A stretch of DNA of 64,000 nucleotides from UBA4093 sp036676455 (lineage in GTDB: Bacteria; Cyanobacteriota; Sericytochromatia; S15B-MN24; UBA4093). The DNA is taken from contig JAKFCW010000116.1 in assembly GCA_036676455.1 (NCBI GenBank), forward strand, positions 68,847-132,846. The letters are read 5' to 3'. Made by a program: the position numbers and the translations under genes. Below the pieces are notes generated by a model that ran no database searches, was not told the DNA's origin, and saw only the letters and a list, made by a program, of their open reading frames with translations. Of the stretch, positions 33,745 to 43,945 are shown piece by piece (positions within the stretch are counted from its first letter, which is position 1; every line of letters begins with the position of its first letter).

Positions 33745-33782
33745 CCCGAGGGGCGCCGCAGATGCGGCGCCCCTCGGGTTTT
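33745..33782 (+). terminator. Rho-independent terminator after the EF-hand gene
   Basis: A perfect 15-bp stem (CCCGAGGGGCGCCGC and its complement) around AGAT, followed by TTTT at 33779-33782. Convergent genes meet here, so it may work on both strands. Confidence 0.88.
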
Positions 33783-33799
33783 ACTCATCGGGAGTCGAC

Positions 33800-34168
33800 T
33801 CAGCGCTTGAAGGCTGTGAGGGCGAGCAAGACCCAGCCCACGATGAAGAGCACGCCTCCGATGGGCGTGATGGCACCGAGCCAGCGGATGCCGGTGAAGG
33901 CCAGCGTATAGAGGCTTCCCGAGAAGATCAGGATCCCGAAGAGGAAGCACCAACCGGCTGCGACACTCAGCCCTCCCGGGAAACGCTGGATGGCCCAGGA
34001 GGCGGCGATCAGGGCAAGGGCATGAATGAGGTGATAATGGGCTCCGGTCTCCCAGATCTGGAGCAAATCGGGAGTGACGCGGGCCTTCAGGCCGTGCGCT
34101 CCGAAGGCGCCGAAGGCGACCCCGAGCGCGCCCATCAAGGCACCGATGGCGAAGAAGAGACGATCCAT
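33800..34168 (-). CDS. DUF423 membrane protein
   Basis: 122 residues with four membrane helices and the DUF423 hallmark GAFGAHGLK near residues 20-28 and LLQIWETGAHYHLIHALAL. These proteins (YwdK-like) are widespread small membrane proteins of unknown function. The gene lies just downstream of a sensor kinase on the same strand (four-base gap) and could share its transcript. Confidence 0.9.
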   Translation of the reverse strand: MDRLFFAIGALMGALGVAFGAFGAHGLKARVTPDLLQIWETGAHYHLIHALALIAASWAIQRFPGGLSVAAGWCFLFGILIFSGSLYTLAFTGIRWLGAITPIGGVLFIVGWVLLALTAFKR

Positions 34169-34172
34169 GGAC

Positions 34173-35873
34173 TTACCCCTTTCCGTGGTCTTCCGGCGTT
34201 TGCCGGATAGCAGGCTGCGTGATTGGCGATGGTGGCGATGACGTGAGCGGCAGGGTGAACCAGAAGGTGGAGCCCATGCCCGGTTCGCTTCGCACTCCGA
34301 TCCGTCCTCCGTGGGATTCTACCAGAGCTTTGCTGATGCTCAGCCCCAGGCCCGTCCCTCCCTTGGGCCGGGTGCTGCTCATGTCGAGCTGTCCGAAGCG
34401 CCGGAAGATCCGATTCAGGTCTTCCGGCGCGATGCCGGGACCGGTGTCGCTCACCTCGACGAGCAACTCCGTTTCGGTCCGCGTGGTCCGCAGGCTGATC
34501 GTTCCGCCAGCGGGAGTGAACTTGACGGCATTCCCAAGCAGGTTGGTAAGCACCTGGACGATGCGCGGTTCATCTACCGCCACGAGGCCGGAGGCGTCGC
34601 CCTCGACCCGCAGTTCCTGCCCGTGCTCCCTGGCCAGCGGCCGCATGGACTCCATGACCTCCTCGATAATAGGCGAGAAGGGCATCTCCTGGGGAAAGAC
34701 CTGGAACTTGCCGGCGGCCATGCGGCTCATGTCGAGCAAGTTGTTGACCAGGAGCAACATGCGATCCGCCCCGCTGAGGATCTTGGCGAGCTGCTGATGC
34801 TGGGCTGCGTTGAGGGGGCCGGAGACCTCGTCATCCAGAATACTGGCGAATCCCATGATGAAGTTGAGGGGTGTGCGCAGCTCGTGGCTGATCATGGAGA
34901 GGAACTCGTCCTTGTAGTGGTCAGCCTTCTGAAGCTGCTGATTGGCGTGCTCCAGCTCCTCGGTGCGCTGCGCCAGCTGCCGGGTCCGCTCGGCCACCAA
35001 GGCCTCCAGATCCTTGAGAAATGCCTGCTCAGCATGCCGTTCGATCTCGAGGCGGGTCGCTTGCTCGGCGCGGAGGCGCTCCGAGATGTCCCGGATCATG
35101 AGGGAGATGCCGACGATCTGGCCGCGCCAGTCGCTGACCGGAGCGAGCGATTGCTCTACCGGCACCCGCCGACCGTCACGCGTCAGGTGTTCGATCTGGA
35201 TCAGGAAGTCACCATGGCGCGCAAGGACCTCGCCGATCAACCGGCGGTGCTCGCTGAGCCACTCGGGTGGCAGGCGATCCTCGAAGCTCCAGCCCGACGG
35301 GGTGGCGGCATCGAAGCCGTAAAGCTCCTCGGCCGCTTGGTTCCAGTAGCTGACATGGCCTTTCAAATCCAGGAAGAAGATGGCTTCGTGGGCATGCTGG
35401 AGAATGCTCGCAAGGTAGGGGGCGTCGAGGCTACGAGGAGGCGGCTTGGAAGGGCTGAGGGCCGCGGAAATGCCGCCGGTCTGCTTGAGCGCCTGACGGC
35501 GCTCGGTCTGGGCTCGGGCTTGCGCGAGGAGCGTGGGCCAGCGTTCGGGGTGCTCGGTCGGCAAGAAGGTCCATTGCCCGCCGGCGACTCCCACCAGAAT
35601 GAGCTTCTGGCGAAGCGACGCGAGCTCGGAAGCCGAGCCGAGGAAGGCAAGTTCGGCGTAGGGATAATGGGCCCTCAGCTTCTGGATCAGGGGAAGCGGA
35701 CTGCCCTGGAGAGCGGAGGCGGCGATGAGGACGCCGTGAACCTCGCTGAGCTCGGGAAGCGCGACGTCGTCCGGCGCCGGGGTGATGAGGGCGTCCGGTC
35801 CGGCGGCACCCCGGATCGCGTCCCGCATCGGCGAGGCAGCCGCCAGGACGAGCAAGGAAAGCGGCGTGCTCAC
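34173..35873 (-). CDS. PAS-containing sensor histidine kinase
   Basis: 566 residues from a GTG at 35873. About residues 1-130 look like a receiver-like pseudo-domain or another sensor, then PAS (about 160-275), a coiled linker, HisKA with SMISHELRTPLNFI, and HATPase with NLLGNAVKFTPAGG, DTGPGI and GGTGLGLSISKAL. It lacks membrane helices, so it is probably cytoplasmic. The start overlaps the acyl-CoA dehydrogenase stop (GTGA). The longer frame across that gene is a shadow. Confidence 0.82.
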   Translation of the reverse strand: MSTPLSLLVLAAASPMRDAIRGAAGPDALITPAPDDVALPELSEVHGVLIAASALQGSPLPLIQKLRAHYPYAELAFLGSASELASLRQKLILVGVAGGQWTFLPTEHPERWPTLLAQARAQTERRQALKQTGGISAALSPSKPPPRSLDAPYLASILQHAHEAIFFLDLKGHVSYWNQAAEELYGFDAATPSGWSFEDRLPPEWLSEHRRLIGEVLARHGDFLIQIEHLTRDGRRVPVEQSLAPVSDWRGQIVGISLMIRDISERLRAEQATRLEIERHAEQAFLKDLEALVAERTRQLAQRTEELEHANQQLQKADHYKDEFLSMISHELRTPLNFIMGFASILDDEVSGPLNAAQHQQLAKILSGADRMLLLVNNLLDMSRMAAGKFQVFPQEMPFSPIIEEVMESMRPLAREHGQELRVEGDASGLVAVDEPRIVQVLTNLLGNAVKFTPAGGTISLRTTRTETELLVEVSDTGPGIAPEDLNRIFRRFGQLDMSSTRPKGGTGLGLSISKALVESHGGRIGVRSEPGMGSTFWFTLPLTSSPPSPITQPAIRQTPEDHGKG

Positions 35874-37027
35874 GGGCTCAAAATCGGCAGGCCGAGGAGC
35901 GACCTGGCCGTCCAGGAGCGCAGGACGTCGGTGGTCGGGGCCATGACCTCGGCCGCGCGCGCGTCGCGTAGCAAGGTCCAGAGCATGGAGTTCTCGCGGT
36001 AGCCGATCCCTCCGACGCAGGTCATCGCCTCGTTCGTGACCTGGATGGCGGTTTCGGCGGCCGACATCTTGGCGGCACAGACGAGGGTCAGGGCATCGGG
36101 CGCATCGAGATCCCCGCGCTCGGCGGCATGAATCAGAAGCAGGCGCGCTTGTTGCACGGCGGTCCACATGCGGGCGATCCGGTCCTGGATGGCCGGGACC
36201 TCGGCCAGGGAACGCCCGGTGCGGGCGTGAACGCGCTCGCGCACGTGGGCGATCGCGAAGTCCACCGCGCTCTGGGCGACGCCCACGTAGGTGGCGGCCA
36301 TGCCAATCAGGAAGTAGGGAGCCACCACGTGGAAGATGTACCAGGTCTGATCGCCTGACTGGCCGAGCAGGTTCCGGACGGGAACGCGAGCACCTTTCAG
36401 GCACATGCCGATCGAGGAGTTGCCCCTCATGCCGAGGCCTTGCCATGTCCCTTGCCAGGCGAGTCCGGGAGTCGTGGCGTCCACGACCAGGCAGTTGAAC
36501 GCGCCGGGGAGATCCTGTCCATGCTCGGTCATCGTCGAGATCACGTAGGAATCGGCGTGGCCGCCGTTGGTGACGAAGCTCTTGTGGGCCGTGACCCGGA
36601 AGTCGTCGCCGTCGCGCTCGAGGCGCGAGTTCGGCTCGTAGAAGTGCACGCCGGTTTCGGGCTCGCTGAGGGCCAGGGTGGTGAGGTGAACCCCCCGAGC
36701 GATGGGGATCAGGTAGCGCTCGGCCTGATCGTCGGTGACCTTGGCGGCGATGACGGCGGATCCGACGACGTGCATGCAGTAGCAAAGGGAAACCGAGGCG
36801 GAGATGCGTCCCAGCTCCTCGCCGGCGATCGCCAGGCCGGTCATCCCCATGCCCAGACCGCCGAAGCGCTCCGGTACGGCCAGACCGAAGAGGCCGGCCT
36901 CGGCGAGGGCGCGCATGCTGCGCGCGGGCCACTGATAAGTCTCGACGGCCGGCACGTCATCCAGGACCGTCGTTCGGGCCACCTCGGCGAAGCGCCCTCG
37001 AAGTTCTGGGAGGCCTGCGGTCGTCAT
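35870..37027 (-). CDS. Acyl-CoA dehydrogenase
   Basis: 385 residues. Typical segments: LFGLAVPERFGGLGM, LSEPETGVHF near 120, FVTNGGHADSYVI, MRGNSSIGM and a late VGGIGYRENS. The family oxidises the alpha-beta bond of an acyl-CoA with FAD. The catalytic base cannot be placed with confidence. AAAGGAAGAG precedes the ATG. Coupled to a downstream sensor kinase, an unusual pairing. Confidence 0.88.
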   Translation of the reverse strand: MTTAGLPELRGRFAEVARTTVLDDVPAVETYQWPARSMRALAEAGLFGLAVPERFGGLGMGMTGLAIAGEELGRISASVSLCYCMHVVGSAVIAAKVTDDQAERYLIPIARGVHLTTLALSEPETGVHFYEPNSRLERDGDDFRVTAHKSFVTNGGHADSYVISTMTEHGQDLPGAFNCLVVDATTPGLAWQGTWQGLGMRGNSSIGMCLKGARVPVRNLLGQSGDQTWYIFHVVAPYFLIGMAATYVGVAQSAVDFAIAHVRERVHARTGRSLAEVPAIQDRIARMWTAVQQARLLLIHAAERGDLDAPDALTLVCAAKMSAAETAIQVTNEAMTCVGGIGYRENSMLWTLLRDARAAEVMAPTTDVLRSWTARSLLGLPILSP

Positions 37028-37183
37028 GGCTCTTCCTTTCGTTCGCCCCGGCGCGCCTACAGTTTAGCAAAGCCGTTCCCCATTCGGGGAGGGTCCCTGC
37101 CCAGGCATAAGGGCTGCCTGGAGCTTTGGCCTCGCGGGGCGCGCGCCTATACTGAGGCCGGAATGGCGACAAGGAGGTGCGAG

Positions 37184-37432
37184 ATGGATCGCGACATGTA
37201 CGGAATCGCCCGGGAAGACGCCGAAAGCCAGCTCAACCGGTTCCTTCATGACACGCTGCAAGAGCCCCAGGCGCAGCTCGAGGATCTCTACCTCGAGGAC
37301 GGGCGCTGGCAGAGCCGGGTACAGGGCAGCCAGCGTGGAATCTCGGCGGTCTTCCTGCTGGAGCATGACGGAGTGATCGCACCGGGGCACATGACCGAGG
37401 ATTACCACTTCGACACCCCGAACAAATGGTAG
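37184..37432 (+). CDS. Small acidic protein of unknown function
   Basis: 82 residues, acidic, with LNRFLHDTLQEPQAQLEDLYLEDGRW then AVFLLEHDGVI and a C-terminal FDTPNKW. AAGGAGG lies eight bases before ATG 37184. A -10-like TATACT is at about 37149. Nine bases separate it from the next gene. No family recognised. Confidence 0.6.
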   Translation: MDRDMYGIAREDAESQLNRFLHDTLQEPQAQLEDLYLEDGRWQSRVQGSQRGISAVFLLEHDGVIAPGHMTEDYHFDTPNKW

Positions 37433-37441
37433 GAGGCAGGC

Positions 37442-37837
37442 GTGGCCAGGCCCCGAAGCGCTCCACGGATATCCCTGCACTTCGTCGAGGACCTGATCGC
37501 GCGTCACCTCGAGCTGGAACGCCAGCTCGAGGTGCTTAAAAGCGAGCAGTCCCGGCTCGACGAGCAGTTGCGCAGCGCCCTCGATCTGAGTCCCGGGAAG
37601 CGGGCGGAAACAGAGGAGGGAGAGGCCATGCTGGTTGAGTCGGACGTCATGACGTACGACCTCGACGCGCTCAGGGAAAGCGTGAGCCCGGAGCTGCTGG
37701 AGCGCATGACCACCCGGGTTTTGGACAAGGCGCGGGTGGAGGCGGCGATCGCCATGGGCCTGCTCGCACCGGAAGTCGCGGACACCGCCCGCCGGCGAGT
37801 CAAGCGCAAGCCCCAGCTTCGCGTCTCCCGGCGCTGA
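37442..37837 (+). CDS. Coiled-coil protein of unknown function
   Basis: 131 residues. Residues about 12-46 form a coiled coil, followed by a helical acidic middle and an Arg/Lys-rich tail (RRRVKRKPQLRVSRR). The GTG start follows AGGAGG. Probably in an operon with the small gene at 37184. Function unknown. Confidence 0.6.
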   Translation: MARPRSAPRISLHFVEDLIARHLELERQLEVLKSEQSRLDEQLRSALDLSPGKRAETEEGEAMLVESDVMTYDLDALRESVSPELLERMTTRVLDKARVEAAIAMGLLAPEVADTARRRVKRKPQLRVSRR

Positions 37838-37857
37838 ACGTCTGCTAGAATGGTGTC

Positions 37858-38853
37858 ATGACGCAGCTTCACACCGAGCTCCTGGCCGTACGTCCCGACG
37901 CTCCCGACGCCGCCGCCCTGGAAAAGGCCGCATCCGTCCTCCGGCGCGGAGGCCTCGTGGCCCTGCCGACCGAGACCGTCTACGGCCTGGGCGCCAACGC
38001 CCTGGACCCACAGGCGGTCTTGCGCATCTTCGTGGCCAAGGACCGGCCTGCCGACAACCCCTTGATCGTCCACGTGAACGGGCTTGAGATGGCCCGTTCG
38101 CTGGTGGCGGACTGGCCGGAGCTGGCGGATCGGCTGGCCCAGGCCTTCTGGCCGGGGCCGCTTACCTTGATCCTGCCGAAATCCGAACGGGTGCCGGACG
38201 CGGTCACGGCGGGCTTGCCGGCCGTCGCGCTACGCATGCCGGCCCATCCAGTGGCCCTCGCGCTCATCACCCGCTCCGGGACGCCGATCGCCGCACCGAG
38301 CGCCAACCGTTCCGGGCGGCCGTCTCCCACCGACGCCTCCCACGTGCTTACCGACATGGACGGCCGCATCGACCTCATCCTGGACGGGGGACCGGCGACG
38401 GTAGGGATCGAGTCCACTGTGCTCTCCCTGTTGAGCGATCCCCCGATGGTGCTGCGGCCGGGAGGCGTCAGCCTCGACCAGTTGCGCGCGCTCGATCCCC
38501 GCATCGCTTACGGGGCCGATCACGGCAAGGTCTCTCCCGGCACGCGCTACCGCCACTACGCCCCGAAGGCCCCAGTCTCGCGGCTCTCCGGCGCGGCGGA
38601 GCTATCGGCCGAAGCTGGCCGCCAGCACTCCGAGGGACGGCGCATCGGCGTGCTCACGCACCTCCCGCTGATCCTGCCCGAAGGCATGGCCGTCGAGACC
38701 TTGCCGGCGGATCCGGATGGCTACGCGGCGGAATTCTACCGGGCCATGCGGGCGCTAGATGCCCATGGCCTCGACCGGATCTTGCTGCTGGACCCGCCGA
38801 GCGGCGGACGCTGGGATGCCGTGCGAGACCGGGTCCTGCGCGCCTCGAGCTAG
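37858..38853 (+). CDS. tsaC: L-threonylcarbamoyladenylate synthase (Sua5 type)
   Basis: 331 residues. The TsaC domain (1-200) carries LPTETVYGLGANA, FVAKDRPADNPL (nucleotide/bicarbonate site) and PSANRSGRPSPT, all standard. The extra C-terminal domain (from about 225, starting SPGTRYRHYAPKAP) marks the long Sua5 form. It makes threonylcarbamoyl-AMP for the t6A37 modification of tRNAs reading ANN codons. A TAGAAT -10-like box is just before the ATG at 37858, so the message may be leaderless or nearly so. Confidence 0.9.
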   Translation: MTQLHTELLAVRPDAPDAAALEKAASVLRRGGLVALPTETVYGLGANALDPQAVLRIFVAKDRPADNPLIVHVNGLEMARSLVADWPELADRLAQAFWPGPLTLILPKSERVPDAVTAGLPAVALRMPAHPVALALITRSGTPIAAPSANRSGRPSPTDASHVLTDMDGRIDLILDGGPATVGIESTVLSLLSDPPMVLRPGGVSLDQLRALDPRIAYGADHGKVSPGTRYRHYAPKAPVSRLSGAAELSAEAGRQHSEGRRIGVLTHLPLILPEGMAVETLPADPDGYAAEFYRAMRALDAHGLDRILLLDPPSGGRWDAVRDRVLRASS

Positions 38854-38925
38854 CACATTCCGGGCCGTTCTGCCGCCCGCGGCGCGCGGCCGTGATTCCG
38901 GCCTCGCGTCGTGGGCGGATTACGG

Positions 38926-38931
38926 TATAAT
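38926..38931 (+). promoter_or_regulatory. Probable -10 box for gcvT
   Basis: A perfect TATAAT in an otherwise GC-rich 238-base gap. The -35 region is weak. I looked for a glycine riboswitch here and do not see one. Confidence 0.4.
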
Positions 38932-39091
38932 GGGACCGATCTGCCCCTGGGACCCTAGTGCCGTGGCAGTTTCGGAAGGCAACGAGCGTCGACGCTCGCC
39001 CCCCACGACGAGGGACGACCCATCGCTCGCTATCTTGAAGAAACGTCGCGGATTCTAGCGCTTCCCGGCTATTCAAGGATACGGTGATTCA

Positions 39092-40198
<1,107 letters not shown>

Positions 40199-40244
40199 TC
40201 TCCGTCGCACCCGCACGCAACACATTTGGAGGAAATTCTTCGCC

Positions 40245-40622
40245 ATGATTCCCCAGGACCTGAAGTACGCCAAGTCCCACGAGTACGCCCGGATCGCGGG
40301 TGACGAAGCGACCATCGGCATCACGGACTACGCGGCCGAGCAGCTCGGAGACGTGGTCTTCGTCGAGCTTCCCGAGGTCGGCCGCGAGCTGTCGAAGGGC
40401 GACTCCTTCGGCGTCGTGGAGTCGGTCAAGGCCGTCTCCGACCTCTATGCCCCCCTTTCGGGCAAGGTGGTCGCGGTCAACGAGCGCCTCAACGACGAGT
40501 CGTCCCTGATCAACGATGACCCGTTCGGCGAGGGCTGGATCATCAAGATCGCTCCGAGCAACCCTGCTGAGGCCAACGAGATCCTCGACGCCAAGCAGTA
40601 CGAGGAGCTGATCGGAGGGTAG
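40245..40622 (+). CDS. gcvH: Glycine cleavage H protein
   Basis: 125 residues. The lipoyl domain has the modified Lys62 in ESVKAVSDLYAP and the usual GITDYAAEQLGDVVFVELPEVG. It shuttles the aminomethyl and reduced lipoyl groups between P, T and L proteins. GGAGG is in good position upstream. It is separated from gcvPA by a repeat-bearing gap. Confidence 0.95.
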   Translation: MIPQDLKYAKSHEYARIAGDEATIGITDYAAEQLGDVVFVELPEVGRELSKGDSFGVVESVKAVSDLYAPLSGKVVAVNERLNDESSLINDDPFGEGWIIKIAPSNPAEANEILDAKQYEELIGG

Positions 40623-40648
40623 AAGGCCGAAGGCCCACACCCTGCCAT

Positions 40649-40803
40649 GTCCCCCAGCGCCTGCGGCTAACTGCAGGTACGGGGGACTGGCGAAGCCAGG
40701 CGAGCGCCAGCGGCTAAAAACCCTGAATCACTGCTCCGAGGTTCCTTGGAACGCCTTGGCTTCGCCGGCTACCCCCCCTGTAGTCCCCCCGTCGAGGGGG
40801 GAC
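40649..40803. repeat. Palindromic intergenic repeat in the gcv operon
   Basis: A cluster of hairpins: GTCCCCC (40649-40655) with GGGGGAC (40681-40687) enclosing CCTGC/GCAGG; CTGGC-GAA-GCCAG (40687-40699); GTTCC-TT-GGAAC (40741-40752); GTCCCCCC (40783-40790) with GGGGGGAC (40796-40803). The two ends are partly reverse copies of each other (both hold GGCGAAGCCA). It resembles a REP/MITE-type element. It sits inside the operon and could lower transcription into gcvPA. Confidence 0.65.
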
Positions 40804-40820
40804 GTGGATAGGTAAGAAAC

Positions 40821-42197
40821 ATGAACTTCAACTACCTGCCCCATACCGACGCCGACCGCCAGGAGATGTTCCGGACGATCGGGGTTTCCGATAGTGACGC
40901 GCTCTACCACGCCGTCCCGGCCTCGCTGCGGAACTTCCAGCTGGAGATTCCCGAGGGCCGCAGCGAGTGGGAAGTCCAGCAGCACGTCACCTCCCTGGCT
41001 GCCAAGAACCGCTCAACCTCGCAGTTCGCGTCGTTCCTCGGGGCAGGCAGCTACCGGCGCTACTTGCCGACGGCGGTGGACTGGATCCTCCACCGCTCGG
41101 AGTTCCTGACCGCTTACACCCCCTACCAGCCCGAGGTCAGCCAGGGCACCCTGCAGGCCATCTTCGAGTTCCAGACGATGATCTGCGAGCTGACCGGCAT
41201 GGACGTGGCCAACGCCTCCATGTACGACGGCTCCACCGCCACGCCCGAGGCCGCGTTCATGGCCTGCCGGGTGACCCGGCGCGAGAAGGTCATCGTGGCC
41301 TCCACGGTGCACCCCGAGTACCGCGAAGTGCTCGACACCTACGCCAAGGGCCCAGGCATATCGGTCGTGACGGCTCCTCAGAAGGACGGCAAGATCGACC
41401 TCGACGCCCTGAAGGACCTGGTCGACACCCAGACCGCCTGCGTCATCCTCCAGATGCCCAACTTCCTGGGTACGCTCGAGGAGGCGCATGCCATCGGCGA
41501 GCTGATCCACGCCTCGGGCGGCCTGCTGGTCGTCGTGGCCGACCCCGTCTCGCTGGGCCTCTTGGAGGCTCCCGGCCGCTACGGCGCGGACATCGTGATC
41601 GGCGAGGCCCATCAGCTGGGCAACGGCGCCTCTTTCGGCGGCCCGTACGTCGGCTTCATGGCCTGCAAGGACAAGTTCGTCCGCCAACTGCCCGGCCGCA
41701 TCGCCGGTGAGACCAAAGATGTCAACGGCCAGCGGGTCTTCACCCTGACGCTGCAGACCCGCGAGCAGCACATCCGGCGCGAGAAGGCCACCAGCAACAT
41801 CTGCACCAACCAGGCGCTCAACGCCCTGGCCTCCACGGTGTACATGACGGTGGTCGGCAAGCGCGGCCTCTACGAGGTGGCGCATACCAGCCTCCAGCGG
41901 GCGCATGCGCTGGCGCGGGCGATCGCCAAGATCCCCGGCTTCGCCGTCCCCTTCGGCCCCCACTTCAACGAGTTCGTCGTGAAGAGCCCCGTGCCCGTCT
42001 CCGAGCTGCTCGATAGCCTGAAGGAGCAGGGCATCCTGGGTGGCGTGGCCCTCGGCCGCTGGTACCCCGAGCTCGCGGACTGCCTCCTGGTCTCGGTCAC
42101 CGAGATCAACGATCCTGCCGAGCTGGATGCCTACGCCAAGGCCCTGTCGGCCATCGCGACCAAGTCTGCCGAGCGCCCCTCGGCCACCCACGCCTAG
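40821..42197 (+). CDS. gcvPA: Glycine cleavage P protein subunit 1
   Basis: 458 residues. It begins with NYLPHTDADRQEMFRTIGV and has SLAAKNRSTSQFASFLGAG-like segments and YQPEVSQGTLQA, all standard for the alpha chain of two-subunit glycine decarboxylase. The PLP lysine is in the other subunit. A strong ribosome-binding site is not seen; the gap upstream is filled by the repeat. Confidence 0.95.
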   Translation: MNFNYLPHTDADRQEMFRTIGVSDSDALYHAVPASLRNFQLEIPEGRSEWEVQQHVTSLAAKNRSTSQFASFLGAGSYRRYLPTAVDWILHRSEFLTAYTPYQPEVSQGTLQAIFEFQTMICELTGMDVANASMYDGSTATPEAAFMACRVTRREKVIVASTVHPEYREVLDTYAKGPGISVVTAPQKDGKIDLDALKDLVDTQTACVILQMPNFLGTLEEAHAIGELIHASGGLLVVVADPVSLGLLEAPGRYGADIVIGEAHQLGNGASFGGPYVGFMACKDKFVRQLPGRIAGETKDVNGQRVFTLTLQTREQHIRREKATSNICTNQALNALASTVYMTVVGKRGLYEVAHTSLQRAHALARAIAKIPGFAVPFGPHFNEFVVKSPVPVSELLDSLKEQGILGGVALGRWYPELADCLLVSVTEINDPAELDAYAKALSAIATKSAERPSATHA

Positions 42198-42210
42198 GAG
42201 GAGACCCGAA

Positions 42211-43662
42211 ATGGAAGCTTTGATCTTCGAAAAGAGCGTGGAAGGCCGTCGCGGCGTCACCCTTCCCGCATCCGGCGTCGAGGAGCGGCCCCTCTCGGAG
42301 CTGCTCCCCTCGGATCTCCTGCGCAAGGAGCTCGCCGAGCTGCCCCAGGTCACCGAGCTGGATGCCATGAGGCACTTCAACCGCCTCTCCCAGCTCAACT
42401 ACTCCATCGACACCCAGTTCTACCCCCTGGGCTCGTGCACGATGAAGTACAACCCCAAGGTCAACGAGATGGCCGCCCGCCTGGACGGCTTCGCGAACCT
42501 GCACCCCTACCAGCCCGACGACACCACCCAGGGCGCGCTCGAAATGATGCACACCCTCGAGAAGTGGCTGGCGTCGGTCACCGGCATGCACCGGGTCACC
42601 CTGCAGCCCGCCGCGGGCGCGCACGGTGAGTTCACCGGCATCCACCTGATCCGCGCCTACCACGAGTCGCGCGGCGAAGGCCACCGGACCAAGATGCTGG
42701 TCCCCAACTCGGCGCACGGCACCAACCCCGCCACGGCGGCGCTGGCCGGCTACGAGGTGGTCACCGTCGACAGCAACGACCGCGGCATGGTCGACCTCGA
42801 CTCGCTATCGAGCATGTTGTCGAACGACATCGCGGGCATCATGCTCACCAACCCCAACACCCTCGGCCTCTTCGAGGAGGACATCCTCGAGATCGCCCAG
42901 CTGGTGCACGATGCGGGCGGCTTGCTGTACTACGACGGAGCCAACACCAACGCCATCATGGGCACGGTCCGCCCCGGCGACATGGGCTTCGACGTGGTGC
43001 ACCTGAACCTCCACAAGACCTTCTCGACTCCCCATGGCGGCGGAGGCCCCGGCGCCGGCCCGGTGGGCGTCTCGAAGGCCCTGGAGCCCTTCCTCCCGAC
43101 TCCGACCGTCGAGTTCGCGGACGGCCAGTACTTCCTGAATTTCGATCGGCCCCAGACGATCGGCCGGGTCCGGGCGTTCTACGGCAACTTCGGGGTGCTG
43201 GTGCGGGCCTACACCTACATCGCCAGCATGGGCCGCGACGGCCTGACCCAGGCGAGCAAGGACGCGGTCCTCAACGCCAACTACCTCAAGGCCCGCCTGC
43301 AGGACCTCTACGAGGTGCCGCACCAGCAGCACTGCATGCACGAGTTCGTCATCTCGGGCGATCGCCAGAAGGAACAGGGCGCCAACACCCTGGCCATGGC
43401 CAAGCGCCTCCTGGACTTCGGCTACCACGCCCCGACGATCTACTTCCCGCTGATCGTTCACGAGGCGATGATGATCGAGCCCACCGAGACCGAGAGCAAG
43501 GACACGCTCGACGGCTTCGTGGAGGCCATGCGGAAAATCGCCGAGGAAGTGAAGACCAACCCCGAGTGGGTCAACTCGGCGCCACATGACACCCCGGTGG
43601 GACGGGTCGACGAGACCACCGCCGCGCGCAAGCCGGTCCTGCGCTGGCATAAAGCGGACTAG
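42211..43662 (+). CDS. gcvPB: Glycine cleavage P protein subunit 2
   Basis: 483 residues from ATG 42211 (AGGAGGAG upstream; the longer frame from 42040 is a shadow). YPLGSCTMKYNPK is near 70, and NLHKTFSTPHGGGGPGAGPVG holds the PLP-linked Lys. It decarboxylates glycine with GcvPA and loads the aminomethyl group on GcvH. GcvL is not in the window. A strong terminator follows. Confidence 0.95.
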   Translation: MEALIFEKSVEGRRGVTLPASGVEERPLSELLPSDLLRKELAELPQVTELDAMRHFNRLSQLNYSIDTQFYPLGSCTMKYNPKVNEMAARLDGFANLHPYQPDDTTQGALEMMHTLEKWLASVTGMHRVTLQPAAGAHGEFTGIHLIRAYHESRGEGHRTKMLVPNSAHGTNPATAALAGYEVVTVDSNDRGMVDLDSLSSMLSNDIAGIMLTNPNTLGLFEEDILEIAQLVHDAGGLLYYDGANTNAIMGTVRPGDMGFDVVHLNLHKTFSTPHGGGGPGAGPVGVSKALEPFLPTPTVEFADGQYFLNFDRPQTIGRVRAFYGNFGVLVRAYTYIASMGRDGLTQASKDAVLNANYLKARLQDLYEVPHQQHCMHEFVISGDRQKEQGANTLAMAKRLLDFGYHAPTIYFPLIVHEAMMIEPTETESKDTLDGFVEAMRKIAEEVKTNPEWVNSAPHDTPVGRVDETTAARKPVLRWHKAD

Positions 43663-43675
43663 CACCGAAACGCGA

Positions 43676-43712
43676 AAAGGCCGCCCCGAGCAACTGGCTC
43701 GGGGCGGCCTTT
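43676..43712 (+). terminator. Terminator of the gcv operon
   Basis: A perfect 16-bp stem (AAAGGCCGCCCCGAGC and its complement) around AACTG, with TTT at its 3' base. It begins 13 bases after the gcvPB stop. Confidence 0.85.
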
Positions 43713-43894
43713 CCCTTCTCCGACCCGTTCACGCCGACAACCTGGCGCCAACCTGACGAAAACCTCACTAAGCTCACAAAAAGCTTATGCCGAAAACGCT
43801 TAACTCCCTTGCCAAGGCGTCGATGTTGATATTTGTAACATCAGTAGTTTTCCGATCCATTCTGTTAACTTCCATCACGCCGTTACCGCCCTCC

Positions 43895-43916
43895 ACCGGA
43901 GGTAAGCTCCTCCGGT
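43895..43916 (+). other. Leader hairpin before the propeller lipoprotein
   Basis: ACCGGAGG and CCTCCGGT pair perfectly around TAAGCT, 30 bases before the start at 43946. No U tract follows, so it may block or regulate translation instead of ending transcription. Confidence 0.35.
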
Positions 43917-43945
43917 CCACTCGCAGCAAGGAAGAAATCACGCGC

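Noticed and set aside
34173..36932. 919-codon minus frame covering the sensor kinase and the acyl-CoA dehydrogenase gene
   Set aside because: Only 34173-35873 is real; the rest is a shadow of the acyl-CoA dehydrogenase, which has full family motifs.
38854..39091. Glycine riboswitch before gcvT
   Set aside because: No matching conserved motifs; only a -10 box is seen.
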